Positions 44,772 to 53,656 of a stretch of DNA of 64,000 bases are shown piece by piece. The translations under genes and the position numbers were made by a program. Position 1 is the first letter of the stretch, and each line of letters begins with the position of its first letter. Under the pieces are notes generated by a model. That model was not told where the DNA came from, ran no database searches, and worked only from the letters and a program-made list of their open reading frames with translations. The DNA is from Myroides sp. 1354. Lineage in GTDB: Bacteria > Bacteroidota > Bacteroidia > Flavobacteriales > Flavobacteriaceae. The stretch covers positions 257,838 through 321,837 of the forward strand of contig NZ_JACAGN010000001.1 of assembly GCF_030324495.1 (NCBI RefSeq), written 5' to 3'.

Positions 44772-47700
44772 ATGAGATATAAAAACTTTTTATTACTGTG
44801 TAGTTTATGGACTACCATCGTGTCTTATGGGCAAATTGTGGTTTGGCCAGGAGATCAAGACCCAATTCCTTCCAATGAAACGCCTATCGGAAAAACAGAA
44901 GGAAACCTTGAGGTTAACTTAGTAGGAGCAGCAATTTACTCTGTTCCTATTCAAGTGCCAAAAGGAGTTAATGGAGTAGAGCCTAAGGTCAGTTTAGTTT
45001 ACAATAGTAAGTCAACAAATGGTAATGTTGGATTAGGATGGTCAATTTCGGGTATTTCTACTATAACTAGAGTGCCTTCTACTGTGTTTCACGATGGAAA
45101 AGTTAGTGCTGTTGATTTCTCCTCTTCGGATCGATTTGCATTAGATGGTCAACGATTACTTTTGAAATCAGGAACCTATGGTGGGGATGGTGCAGAGTAT
45201 CAAACAGAAAATTATTCGAACATCAAAATTACCTCTCACGGAGTTTCTCCTTATGGAGCGAATTATGGACCAAAGTACTTTAAAGTACAATACCCAGATG
45301 GAAGTAGTGCAACATACGGAAATTCTAATAATTCGCGTTCGAAATTAGCTTTCGCTATTGACCGTTGGAGTAATTCTTCAGGCGTTAATTTAGCTTATAC
45401 ATATGAGGAAAATGGAGGAATACTTTTTATTTCTTCTATAAAATATGTTTCAACATTAGACGCTCTTGTTGTTGACCCTGGAATTTCGTTACCAAGAACT
45501 CAATCTTTAAATAATCAACTCCCTTTTTTTCAATTGTATGAGAATGAAGTGAAATTTTATTATAACCCAAAATCTAGTAGCAAAGAGGAGTTTTATATTG
45601 GCGGACAAAAGTTCTCTAATGAGCAATATTTGAGTAAAGTTGAAAGTAGAAGTGGAGGGAAAGTATTCAGGTCTTATGCATTAGATTACAAAACGAATGC
45701 TTTAGGATATGAACAGTTGGCCAAGATTAAAGAGTACAATGGAATAGATGCTAAAACTCTGACTCCTTTAGAATTTAAATATAATAATACTGTTGAACAA
45801 ATTTTTCACACAACTAGAAATCAGTTAGTTACAAATAGCAATTTATCAGGAGATGCCACATTAAAAACGCATGCAATTCTTACAGGAGATTTTGATGGAG
45901 ATGGGGACTTAGATTATATCTTGTATAATAAGAAGAAAGCGGAATATTGGGTTTTTAATACTTCTTATGCCGATCAAAAGACAGGAATCTATAAGCAAGT
46001 AAGTCAATCAGGAGAATTTGATACACTTTTGAGATTTGCAAATATCAATCAGAATAATGAAATGCAGCCTTATGATAGTTGGGTTACTATTTTAGGGAGT
46101 AGAGTATTCACAGTGAATAAAATTGTGAATAATGTTATTGTAGAAGATTATTCTAAAATATTTACATTTCCAGGATTAGATACTCATATTGAAAGCGATG
46201 TGCCTTTTATTTGTGGTGGTGATTTTCAAGAAGCAGATAAGGATTATTTTGCTGCGGATTTTAGAGGAAATGGTAAAATGGATATCTTGGGTATTGAAAA
46301 ATATAAGGAAGGTTATGTAGATATTTGTGATTATTATGATCAAAAAGTAAGAAGTTATACGATTTATTCAGAACAAGATGCTTATTTTTTGAATATGGAT
46401 AGAAATGATACATCACCTATGATTAATTTGGGATATGTTGATAATAAGGATGCTATTGCAACATTTGCTCATGATTTTACAGGAGATGGAAGAGCTGATG
46501 TGGTTGTGGTTAAACCTGAGAAAATATTGTTGTATAGCTTAAATTTAAATCAAAATAGAATAGAATTAATTTATACGCATACGGAAGGGACAATTAATAA
46601 AGATAGTCAAGCTCATGTTGGGGATTTTAATGGAGATGGTAAATTAGACTTATTGATAGTAAGCCCTTCTTCGACAGATATTTTCTTTAGCACGGGAAGT
46701 AGTTTGGTTAAAAAACAAATAAGTTCCCTTTATTACGATCCAAAAGGCAGCTCGTCTGATCATACATCAACTCCATTAAGTAGTGATCTTCGTAACTTTA
46801 AAACAATTATTTGTGATGACGTAAATAACGATGGCAAAACAGATATTATTCAAGTATCAAGTAATGTTAAAGTAAGTAAAACTGCAAACTCAGGTTATGG
46901 TGGGACAATTGTAGGAATAAGTGTCTTAAGAAATTTAGGAGCTGGAGAGTTTCAACTTTCTCCTTCACAAACTAATTCTTATTGGGCTCCTCATTCTACT
47001 TATGATTGGTTCTCTACAACTGGAAATGAAACATTTTTCCCTATTCCTTATAATTTAACGCCAGATAAGAAATTTGCATTTGTTAAAAATAATTATCGAC
47101 TTGGATTTTTTATTAGTGGAGGAACTATAGAGTTTCAGTTTTCACATGACAATAACAAAGATAGTTTGTTGAAAGAAATTAAAATGGATGGGCAAACGAC
47201 TTCTATAGCATATGGACAATATGGTATTCCACAAGAGAATCTAGACTTTAGTCATTTCCAAAAATATGAAACTAGAAAGGAGACTTATCCTTTATACGAA
47301 CCTAATTTTTTATCTAATATATCTGTAGTTTCGAAAATTAAGGTGACTGATGGAGTGCATAGTTTGTTTAAGTCGTTTTCTTATGCCTCTCCTATTTTTA
47401 ACTTACAAGGGATTGGTTTTCTAGGATTTAAAGGTTTAGTAAGTACAAATTGGTATGATAAACCCGAAAATATGTTTAAAAATATCAAAGAGTTTGATGT
47501 CATCAATAGAGGTTTGTTGAAAAAAGAAACTGTTGCTGCTGGTAATCAGTGGGATTCTTTTATTCCTCCATCGAGCCCTATTGCTCGATTACAATCTTTT
47601 GAAAGTACAGTTAATTATGAATATCAAACAGAATTTTTGTCTAATAAGGTATTCAAACCTAGACTCACTAAACTAACAGAGAAAAATTATGGTGGGTTTT

Positions 47701-50700
47701 CTGCTATGTTAGGTAGGAATTACTTTGAAAAAGAAACCATTAACACATATAATCAATATAATGATGTGATTAAACAGCAGATCCAATATAAAGAAATGTA
47801 TGGATTAGTAATGGTTGGGCAACCTAGTTTTACTTTAAATAAAACGGAAATAATTGAAAATACATACGCCTATGGAGCTACAAATCCGAGCTATTTTATG
47901 AGTCGATTGCTGAAGTCAAAGAAGATAGAAACAGCAGCAGGAGAAAGTAGTTTTACTACAGAAGATAGTTATACGTACGATGAAAAAGGACGAGTAGTAG
48001 AAGTGCTTAAAAAAGGTAATAATACAACTGAAACGCGAACAGAAAAGAATACGTACGATCAATATGGAAATATTGTGGAAAAGAGCCTCAAGGCGGGTAA
48101 TTTACCAGAGCGAAAACAAACCTATAAATATGGGTATTATGGGCGTTTTTTAACTGAGGGAACGGATGTTGAAGGATTAAAAACAACCTATAGTTATAAT
48201 GGAACTAGAGGACTTTTAAGGGAGAAAAAGAATGCTTTTGGACACATAACTAAATATACTTATAATAATTGGGGAGAGCCTTTGAGTGTTACAGATTATC
48301 TAGGGAAAGTTACGCAAACACAATATGTAAAAACAGATCGAGGATTTGAGGTGATCACAACGAATGACGAAGGAAGTTGGAATCGAAATACTTTCAATGC
48401 AAAAGGAAATAAAATACAGACTGCAACTAAAGACTTGCAAGGGCAAACAGTGAGTCGTTCCTACGAATACGATGCTTATAATCGTGTTGTAAAAGAAAGT
48501 GAAGGATATTTTGGAAATACACCCTCTTTATGGAATGAAACGGTATATGATAAAAAAGGTCGTGTGATTAAGGTAAAGACAAGTAAAGGAAAGGAGATTA
48601 CTAAAACGTATACTTTAGCTACTATTAAGGAGAATGATGGTGTCATGACAAAAGAAACAAAAGTAAATTCGCTGGGTCAGACCATTACTCAAAAAGACGA
48701 AGGAGGAGAGATTAAATACACTTATTTCTCCAATGGTAATTTGAAATCTGCAAATTATGAAGGGGTTGTTGTGTCTCAAGAACAAGATGGATGGGGAAGA
48801 AAAATAAAATTAATGGATCCTGCTGCAGGAGTTTATACCTATGCTTATAATGCGTATGGAGAGTCAATAAAAGAAGTATCTCCGAAAGGAACTACAGTAT
48901 TTACTTTGGATAACTTTGGAAAGTTAATGCACAAAAAAATTACGGGTGATCATACAAATACTGACATAAATTATACGTACGATAATGAAAGTAAACAATT
49001 GACTTCTTTTGTTGCTGATGTAAGTGGAACAAACTATACGTACAATTATGAGTATGATACTTATCATCGTCTGATTAAGACAACAGAAATTACTCCCCTT
49101 GCTCGATTTTCTAAAGCAGTAGCTTTTGATGACTTTGGAAGGGCATTAGAAGAAACTTTTGGTGTACAAACACATGGTAAAACTGTTGAGAAAAAGATTA
49201 AACACCAGTACAAAAATGGCTATCATTGGCAGACTGTTGACGCTTTGACCAATCAGGTATTAACCTCCAAAGTGCAAGTTAATGCGTATGGACAATTGAC
49301 TAAATCAAACTTAGGGAATGGGTTAGAAGTAACAAATGTTTATGATTCGTATGGGTATTTACAAACCAATAAAGTAAAGAAAGGAACAGCAGAACTGTTT
49401 ACATTGGCAAATCAATTTAATGCGGCGACTAGTAATCTATTAAGTAGAACGAATGGGTTATTTAATCGAGGAGAAATTTTTACCTATGATAATTTAGATC
49501 GATTAACTTCATTTACCAATAAAGTAGGGGTACAAGAAACGCAAGAGTATGATGGTAAGGGACGTATTGAAAGCAATAATATTGGAACTTACGGCTATCC
49601 AAGTGAGACATCTTATCAATTGGAGTCGATAGAGCTAAATACAATTGCACAACCGCATTATCAATTGCGCCCAGAACAGCAAATCGCGTATAATGCATTT
49701 AAGAAACCGGTTTGGATTAAAGAATCAGAGAAAGAAAATATTTATTTTGATTATAATCCAGATAATAAGCGTAGTGTGATGCATTATGGCAATTTAGCAA
49801 CCAGTAAAGAACAAAGTTCTCTCAAACGTTATTACTCAACTGATGGGAATATTGAAGTGAATTACAATAAGACAACAAATAAGGTGGATTTTGTTTTTTA
49901 CTTAGATGGGGATGCTTATTCAGCTACGGTCATAGCGAAGGGAGAAAATACACCTGAATACTACTATTTACACCGTGATTATTTGGGTAGTATCTTGGCA
50001 ATTACAAATAATGTAGGAACGATTGTAGAAAAAAGACATTTCGATGCTTGGGGTAATTTAGTTTTTGTTAAAGATGGACAAAATAATGATTTAAGTCAAT
50101 TAACGTTTATGGATAGAGGTTATACTGGACATGAACACTTAGAAAAGGTGGCTTTAATACAGATGAATGGACGTTTGTATGACCCTATGCTAAGACGTTT
50201 CTTAGCACCAGACAACTTTATTCAAGACCTTTCAAATACACAAAACTTTAATCGTTATGGGTATGTACTGAATAATCCGTTAACCTATGTAGATGAAAGT
50301 GGCGAGATTTTTGGATTAGTATTTGGGTTGAGAAATCTGATAAGACAGTCAAAAAATGGTGAAATTAAGAATTTATGGGATGGAGTAAAAGCTTTTGGAT
50401 CGGGATATATTGCTGGAACAATAGCAGGCCCCAATGTAATGATGATGGAAGGAGGTTTCGCAGGAGTAGGAGTTATTGTTGGAGCTTTTACTGGATTAGG
50501 AACAGGAGATTGGAGCAGTTTTAAAAATGCGATACGAATTGGAGAAGGGAGTTATTATCTCGATAGCAATCGAAGTTTTTTTAAGCAAACATGGCAAGGG
50601 ATTAGTCGTTTTACGTTTGAATTACCTCAGACGACAGCAGGACATGCATATTTACAACTTAAAAATATGAATTATGAGGTTGATCGCGTGGAATATTTTG

Positions 50701-51053
50701 GAGGTGCTACATTTGCAATTAAAGAGTATGCAAATAAAAATTGGGGAATTTCATTAGGAAATTTTATTAGTGTTAATATAACTGATAAAGTACAAGGGCC
50801 ATTTAATGAGTATATCCTAACGAACCCATTGTTACTGCACGAATATGGACATACTTTTGATAGTAGTAAACATGGGTTGTCCTATTTAGTTAGTATTGGG
50901 ATTCCAAGTATGAAAGGAGATAGAGAAACTTGGACAGAAATACGCGCTAATAATTTTGCAGCAAAATATCTTAAAAAATATTATAATTTAGATTGGAAAG
51001 AGAAAAATTTTCATTTAGAAACAGATAGACACAATGCTTATCCATTAGAATAG
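44772..51053 (+). CDS. SpvB/RHS-repeat toxin-like protein with C-terminal zincin domain
   Basis: The 2093-residue protein has a signal peptide (VSYGQ) and an SpvB-like N-terminal domain (YSVPIQVPKGVNGVEPKVSL, GLGWSISGISTITR). FG-GAP/VCBS-like calcium motifs occur near residues 373 (DFDGDGDLDY), 495, 568 (DFTGDGRADV), 617 (DFNGDGKLDL) and 682. YD/RHS repeats run from about 1060 to 1790, and the RHS core follows (GRLYDPMLRRFLAPDNFIQ, NRYGYVLNNPLTYVDESGE, ~1799-1845). The C-terminal 248 residues differ from the rest. They contain a glycine-rich hydrophobic stretch and a zincin motif HEYGH (H2023-H2027) with WTEIRANNFA, where E2056 may be the third zinc ligand. The build matches TcB-TcC-type RHS cages with an encapsulated effector tip. 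No T9SS sorting domain and no downstream immunity gene are seen. Confidence 0.85.
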   Translation: MRYKNFLLLCSLWTTIVSYGQIVVWPGDQDPIPSNETPIGKTEGNLEVNLVGAAIYSVPIQVPKGVNGVEPKVSLVYNSKSTNGNVGLGWSISGISTITRVPSTVFHDGKVSAVDFSSSDRFALDGQRLLLKSGTYGGDGAEYQTENYSNIKITSHGVSPYGANYGPKYFKVQYPDGSSATYGNSNNSRSKLAFAIDRWSNSSGVNLAYTYEENGGILFISSIKYVSTLDALVVDPGISLPRTQSLNNQLPFFQLYENEVKFYYNPKSSSKEEFYIGGQKFSNEQYLSKVESRSGGKVFRSYALDYKTNALGYEQLAKIKEYNGIDAKTLTPLEFKYNNTVEQIFHTTRNQLVTNSNLSGDATLKTHAILTGDFDGDGDLDYILYNKKKAEYWVFNTSYADQKTGIYKQVSQSGEFDTLLRFANINQNNEMQPYDSWVTILGSRVFTVNKIVNNVIVEDYSKIFTFPGLDTHIESDVPFICGGDFQEADKDYFAADFRGNGKMDILGIEKYKEGYVDICDYYDQKVRSYTIYSEQDAYFLNMDRNDTSPMINLGYVDNKDAIATFAHDFTGDGRADVVVVKPEKILLYSLNLNQNRIELIYTHTEGTINKDSQAHVGDFNGDGKLDLLIVSPSSTDIFFSTGSSLVKKQISSLYYDPKGSSSDHTSTPLSSDLRNFKTIICDDVNNDGKTDIIQVSSNVKVSKTANSGYGGTIVGISVLRNLGAGEFQLSPSQTNSYWAPHSTYDWFSTTGNETFFPIPYNLTPDKKFAFVKNNYRLGFFISGGTIEFQFSHDNNKDSLLKEIKMDGQTTSIAYGQYGIPQENLDFSHFQKYETRKETYPLYEPNFLSNISVVSKIKVTDGVHSLFKSFSYASPIFNLQGIGFLGFKGLVSTNWYDKPENMFKNIKEFDVINRGLLKKETVAAGNQWDSFIPPSSPIARLQSFESTVNYEYQTEFLSNKVFKPRLTKLTEKNYGGFSAMLGRNYFEKETINTYNQYNDVIKQQIQYKEMYGLVMVGQPSFTLNKTEIIENTYAYGATNPSYFMSRLLKSKKIETAAGESSFTTEDSYTYDEKGRVVEVLKKGNNTTETRTEKNTYDQYGNIVEKSLKAGNLPERKQTYKYGYYGRFLTEGTDVEGLKTTYSYNGTRGLLREKKNAFGHITKYTYNNWGEPLSVTDYLGKVTQTQYVKTDRGFEVITTNDEGSWNRNTFNAKGNKIQTATKDLQGQTVSRSYEYDAYNRVVKESEGYFGNTPSLWNETVYDKKGRVIKVKTSKGKEITKTYTLATIKENDGVMTKETKVNSLGQTITQKDEGGEIKYTYFSNGNLKSANYEGVVVSQEQDGWGRKIKLMDPAAGVYTYAYNAYGESIKEVSPKGTTVFTLDNFGKLMHKKITGDHTNTDINYTYDNESKQLTSFVADVSGTNYTYNYEYDTYHRLIKTTEITPLARFSKAVAFDDFGRALEETFGVQTHGKTVEKKIKHQYKNGYHWQTVDALTNQVLTSKVQVNAYGQLTKSNLGNGLEVTNVYDSYGYLQTNKVKKGTAELFTLANQFNAATSNLLSRTNGLFNRGEIFTYDNLDRLTSFTNKVGVQETQEYDGKGRIESNNIGTYGYPSETSYQLESIELNTIAQPHYQLRPEQQIAYNAFKKPVWIKESEKENIYFDYNPDNKRSVMHYGNLATSKEQSSLKRYYSTDGNIEVNYNKTTNKVDFVFYLDGDAYSATVIAKGENTPEYYYLHRDYLGSILAITNNVGTIVEKRHFDAWGNLVFVKDGQNNDLSQLTFMDRGYTGHEHLEKVALIQMNGRLYDPMLRRFLAPDNFIQDLSNTQNFNRYGYVLNNPLTYVDESGEIFGLVFGLRNLIRQSKNGEIKNLWDGVKAFGSGYIAGTIAGPNVMMMEGGFAGVGVIVGAFTGLGTGDWSSFKNAIRIGEGSYYLDSNRSFFKQTWQGISRFTFELPQTTAGHAYLQLKNMNYEVDRVEYFGGATFAIKEYANKNWGISLGNFISVNITDKVQGPFNEYILTNPLLLHEYGHTFDSSKHGLSYLVSIGIPSMKGDRETWTEIRANNFAAKYLKKYYNLDWKEKNFHLETDRHNAYPLE

Positions 51054-51110
51054 TTGTATAAATAAAATCATCTATTTTAAATAGATGTTTATATCAACCA
51101 CATTTAAAAC

Positions 51111-51149
51111 AAAACCCCGCTTGCATCAATTTCATGCAAGCGGGGTTTT
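51111..51149. terminator. strong bidirectional terminator
   Basis: A perfect 16-bp GC-rich stem (51111-51126 with 51134-51149) with 7-nt loop lies between the RHS gene and a convergent gene. A weaker A/T hairpin, CATCTAT/ATAGATG, precedes it at 51069-51087. Confidence 0.9.
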
Positions 51150-51152
51150 AGT

Positions 51153-52544
51153 TTAAAACGGTACTAAATCAAATGTTTTGCTTCTCGATTCTTGTTTACC
51201 GTAGTAGTGTTGATCGTTAATTTTCAGTACAAGCTTATACTTGTTACTCGTTATTCGAAATCCTCGTTTTGTTCTTAATGTTCTCAGTTTATCTTCGGTG
51301 GGTATTGTAAAAGAAAAATCAGGATTTAATTGCTGATCTAAGGCTGTAGATGCAAGGGAAACAACTGATTTAAAATAGGGGTTAAACATATTTGTTCTGG
51401 ATCCATTGATAAAAGCATCAAAGAAAAAGTTACGAGCGAATGGTTTTGTTCGATTTCCCGATCCAAATTTTAGAACAATATGGTCTCCAATAGGATAGGC
51501 AATGACTCCATATAAACTTGCATTTTTAGCTCGGAGTAAAAAATCACTTCGTTTCTCTATTGGAGCATACTTGTCTTTATATAAACCTCTGACATTGCTA
51601 ATCGCTACCATTTCACCTGTTATAAAATCAGCATGATCCTTTGTCATTTGGTACGTTTTTATCGGTTCCCCCTGTTGATCTCGCAGTACAATTGTGATGA
51701 ATTGTTTGTCAAAATAGGCTTGTACAAGCCTATTACTGAAAAGCATAGAATTAGAACCAGGATGGTTTAAATGTGGTTTGTTAAAGGGTTGTGGATAACT
51801 AGCGTAGGTAGATTCTTGTGTCGTTAAGTCAATGCTCAAAACTTCTGTACTTTGGTTTGATGTATCCAAGGTGATATAAAGAACATCCTTGTGAATATAG
51901 TACTTTCTTTGTGCTGCCGCTTTTAGTAAATCCGTGGGTTGATTCATTTCTATATAGGTCATCGGCACTGAATCTTGTAAAGCGTGATTAAGAGATACCT
52001 GACTGTGAGGACCTAAATAAAAATTATGCCCTGTAAAGTTTATCATGGTATCTTTTTGTGTTTTTAAGTCTGCATCCAATTGCAAGAAACGGATTTGACT
52101 ATTTCTGATTCTAGAATGAAGCGCATAAAACTTGTCCCCATGCGAAAAATGTAAAAATGAATCCTCTTCTTTCGGATCCCAGGTAAAAGGAGTGGCTGTT
52201 GTTGTTGTCTTTTGTTCAAAATCAAAAGTTTTTGATTGAATGTTTTTGTCTGTCACGATGTACATCGTGGCTTTATTCTCTTCAGCCACTGTAAAGGCTA
52301 CAATGGTGCTATTAGGGTAATCGGGGATAAGTGTAAACAAGGATTGTTTTACCGTCAGGCTATCTGACATTTGAACCCCTTGTAGTTTCTTATAAGATTT
52401 CAAGAAAAAGAAATTCTTTTGTTTGGTGTTATAGTGATAGGCTTGGGTAATATTATCCAAATTCGTTGGTATTTTTACCTCTTTCACTTGAGCTTGTATA
52501 GCACCTACAAAACAAAGTAGGAATAGGGTTGAAATAAATTTCAT
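51153..52544 (-). CDS. secreted protein of unknown function
   Basis: The 463-residue precursor has a signal peptide ending near GAIQAQ. The mature protein is rich in beta strands, with repeated blocks that could be propeller-like (TIVAFTVAEENKATMYIVTD, VLYITLDTSNQSTEVLSID), but I see no repeat signature clear enough to name. No catalytic motif, lipobox or sorting domain is present. It is likely periplasmic or exported. It is convergent with the RHS gene, on the opposite strand, so it is not an immunity gene by operon position. It may be a lineage-restricted hypothetical. Confidence 0.7.
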   Translation of the reverse strand: MKFISTLFLLCFVGAIQAQVKEVKIPTNLDNITQAYHYNTKQKNFFFLKSYKKLQGVQMSDSLTVKQSLFTLIPDYPNSTIVAFTVAEENKATMYIVTDKNIQSKTFDFEQKTTTTATPFTWDPKEEDSFLHFSHGDKFYALHSRIRNSQIRFLQLDADLKTQKDTMINFTGHNFYLGPHSQVSLNHALQDSVPMTYIEMNQPTDLLKAAAQRKYYIHKDVLYITLDTSNQSTEVLSIDLTTQESTYASYPQPFNKPHLNHPGSNSMLFSNRLVQAYFDKQFITIVLRDQQGEPIKTYQMTKDHADFITGEMVAISNVRGLYKDKYAPIEKRSDFLLRAKNASLYGVIAYPIGDHIVLKFGSGNRTKPFARNFFFDAFINGSRTNMFNPYFKSVVSLASTALDQQLNPDFSFTIPTEDKLRTLRTKRGFRITSNKYKLVLKINDQHYYGKQESRSKTFDLVPF

Positions 52545-52650
52545 AAGATGAATTCAATTTTACGCAAATATAGGTTTTATCTAGGTATAATTGGGAGGAA
52601 GAGCAAGGGTTTACCGCCTAGAAATACTGCTATTGTTTGGTATTTCTTTT

Positions 52651-52658
52651 TATATTTG
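52651..52658 (+). promoter_or_regulatory. -7 box of the 52684 gene
   Basis: TATATTTG, an exact TAnnTTTG match, lies 25 nt before the ATG. A TTTG occurs at 52636-52639, closer than usual. Confidence 0.5.
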
Positions 52659-52683
52659 AGTTATCATTTTAATATAGTGTTAG

Positions 52684-53118
52684 ATGAAAAATTATTTAAT
52701 TTTATTTTTTGCATTGGTTGGTTATAGCTGTCTTGCTCAGCAATTCCGTGTAGATTGGAAAGATATACCCGAACATTGGTGTGAAAAATTGGATACTTTG
52801 GGACAAGATGGTTTGCCTATTTTAAGCGAAGAGGAAGGTCTTTTCTTAGCGGATTATTTTAAGCAAGAAGGACAGTCTTTGGATTTGAAAGGTAAAAAAA
52901 TAGCATTTATTTGTTCAGTGTCAAAAACAGATAAAGCTCGTTTTTTTCAAGATGTGAGATCTAGGTATTTTGAACTCAATCGCTCCGTTTCATGTAGGCT
53001 GTATGTATTTGATGAAAATCAAAATGAACAAACAGGAGGCTATGATGGAGCCATTGTTTTTTGGTCTAAACGAATGCTTAAGCCCAAAAAGATTATTTCA
53101 ATTTTAAAATCCTCGTAA
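52684..53118 (+). CDS. small secreted protein of unknown function
   Basis: The 144-residue precursor has a signal peptide (YSCLAQ) that carries a Cys but no good lipobox alignment, so SPI cleavage after LAQ or lipidation at C15 are both possible. The mature part has three Cys (WCEKL, FICSVSK, SVSCRLYVF) and an acidic N-terminal half. A family is not recognised. The HAD gene follows after 32 nt with no terminator between, so they are probably on one transcript, but a shared function is not evident. Confidence 0.65.
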   Translation: MKNYLILFFALVGYSCLAQQFRVDWKDIPEHWCEKLDTLGQDGLPILSEEEGLFLADYFKQEGQSLDLKGKKIAFICSVSKTDKARFFQDVRSRYFELNRSVSCRLYVFDENQNEQTGGYDGAIVFWSKRMLKPKKIISILKSS

Positions 53119-53150
53119 AAAATAATTTTGTTGGAATAAACTAACTGTAA

Positions 53151-53606
53151 ATGAATATCAGCTTCGATTTAGATAGTACGTTAATTCCCAATGGAAAAGA
53201 GTTTGAAACCGAGAAAAGAAATTGGGTGGCAAAATTGTTTGGTTTTGAACCTATTCGCAAAGGAACGAGAACTTTGATTCAGGATTTGCAACGACAAGGA
53301 CATGAAATTCACATCTATACTACCTCCTATCGAACACAGCGTCGCATTCGATGGACGTTGCGTTGTTATGGAATACAGGTCAACCGCATTGTCAATCAAA
53401 AAGAGAATAGCGTTCGATTAAAGGCACTTAAGGTTTATGCTTCAAAATACCCTAGAGGTTTTGATTTTGATGTACATATTGATGATTCCAAAGGTGTGGG
53501 AATAGAGGGCGAAAAGTATAATTTTAAGACTGTTATTGTTGACCCAAAGCAGGAAGATTGGGCGTATTATATCAAACAAGAAATACAAAGAATAGAACAA
53601 GAATAA
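53151..53606 (+). CDS. HAD-superfamily hydrolase
   Basis: The 151-residue protein shows the haloacid dehalogenase motifs. Motif I is SFDLDSTLIPNG at the very start (nucleophile D6, acid D8). Motif II is IYTTSYRTQRR, supplying Thr/Ser. A Lys in the KALKVYASKYP region could serve as motif III, and HIDDSKGVGIEGE supplies the metal-binding aspartates of motif IV. It lacks a large cap and resembles small HAD phosphatases of the FCP/NIF or 5'-nucleotidase-like groups. Substrate is unknown. It is cytoplasmic and ends at a strong terminator shared with metG. Confidence 0.8.
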   Translation: MNISFDLDSTLIPNGKEFETEKRNWVAKLFGFEPIRKGTRTLIQDLQRQGHEIHIYTTSYRTQRRIRWTLRCYGIQVNRIVNQKENSVRLKALKVYASKYPRGFDFDVHIDDSKGVGIEGEKYNFKTVIVDPKQEDWAYYIKQEIQRIEQE

Positions 53607-53609
53607 ACA

Positions 53610-53640
53610 ACAAAAGGGTGTCCACTGGACACCCTTTTGT
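53610..53640. terminator. bidirectional terminator between the HAD gene and metG
   Basis: A perfect 14-bp stem (53610-53623 with 53627-53640) with a 3-nt loop separates two convergent genes. Confidence 0.9.
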
Positions 53641-53656
53641 TTCTATAGCGATTCGA

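Noticed and set aside
51153..52544. Immunity protein for the RHS toxin
   Set aside because: It is on the opposite strand behind a strong bidirectional terminator and is a 463-residue secreted protein, unlike typical immunity proteins.
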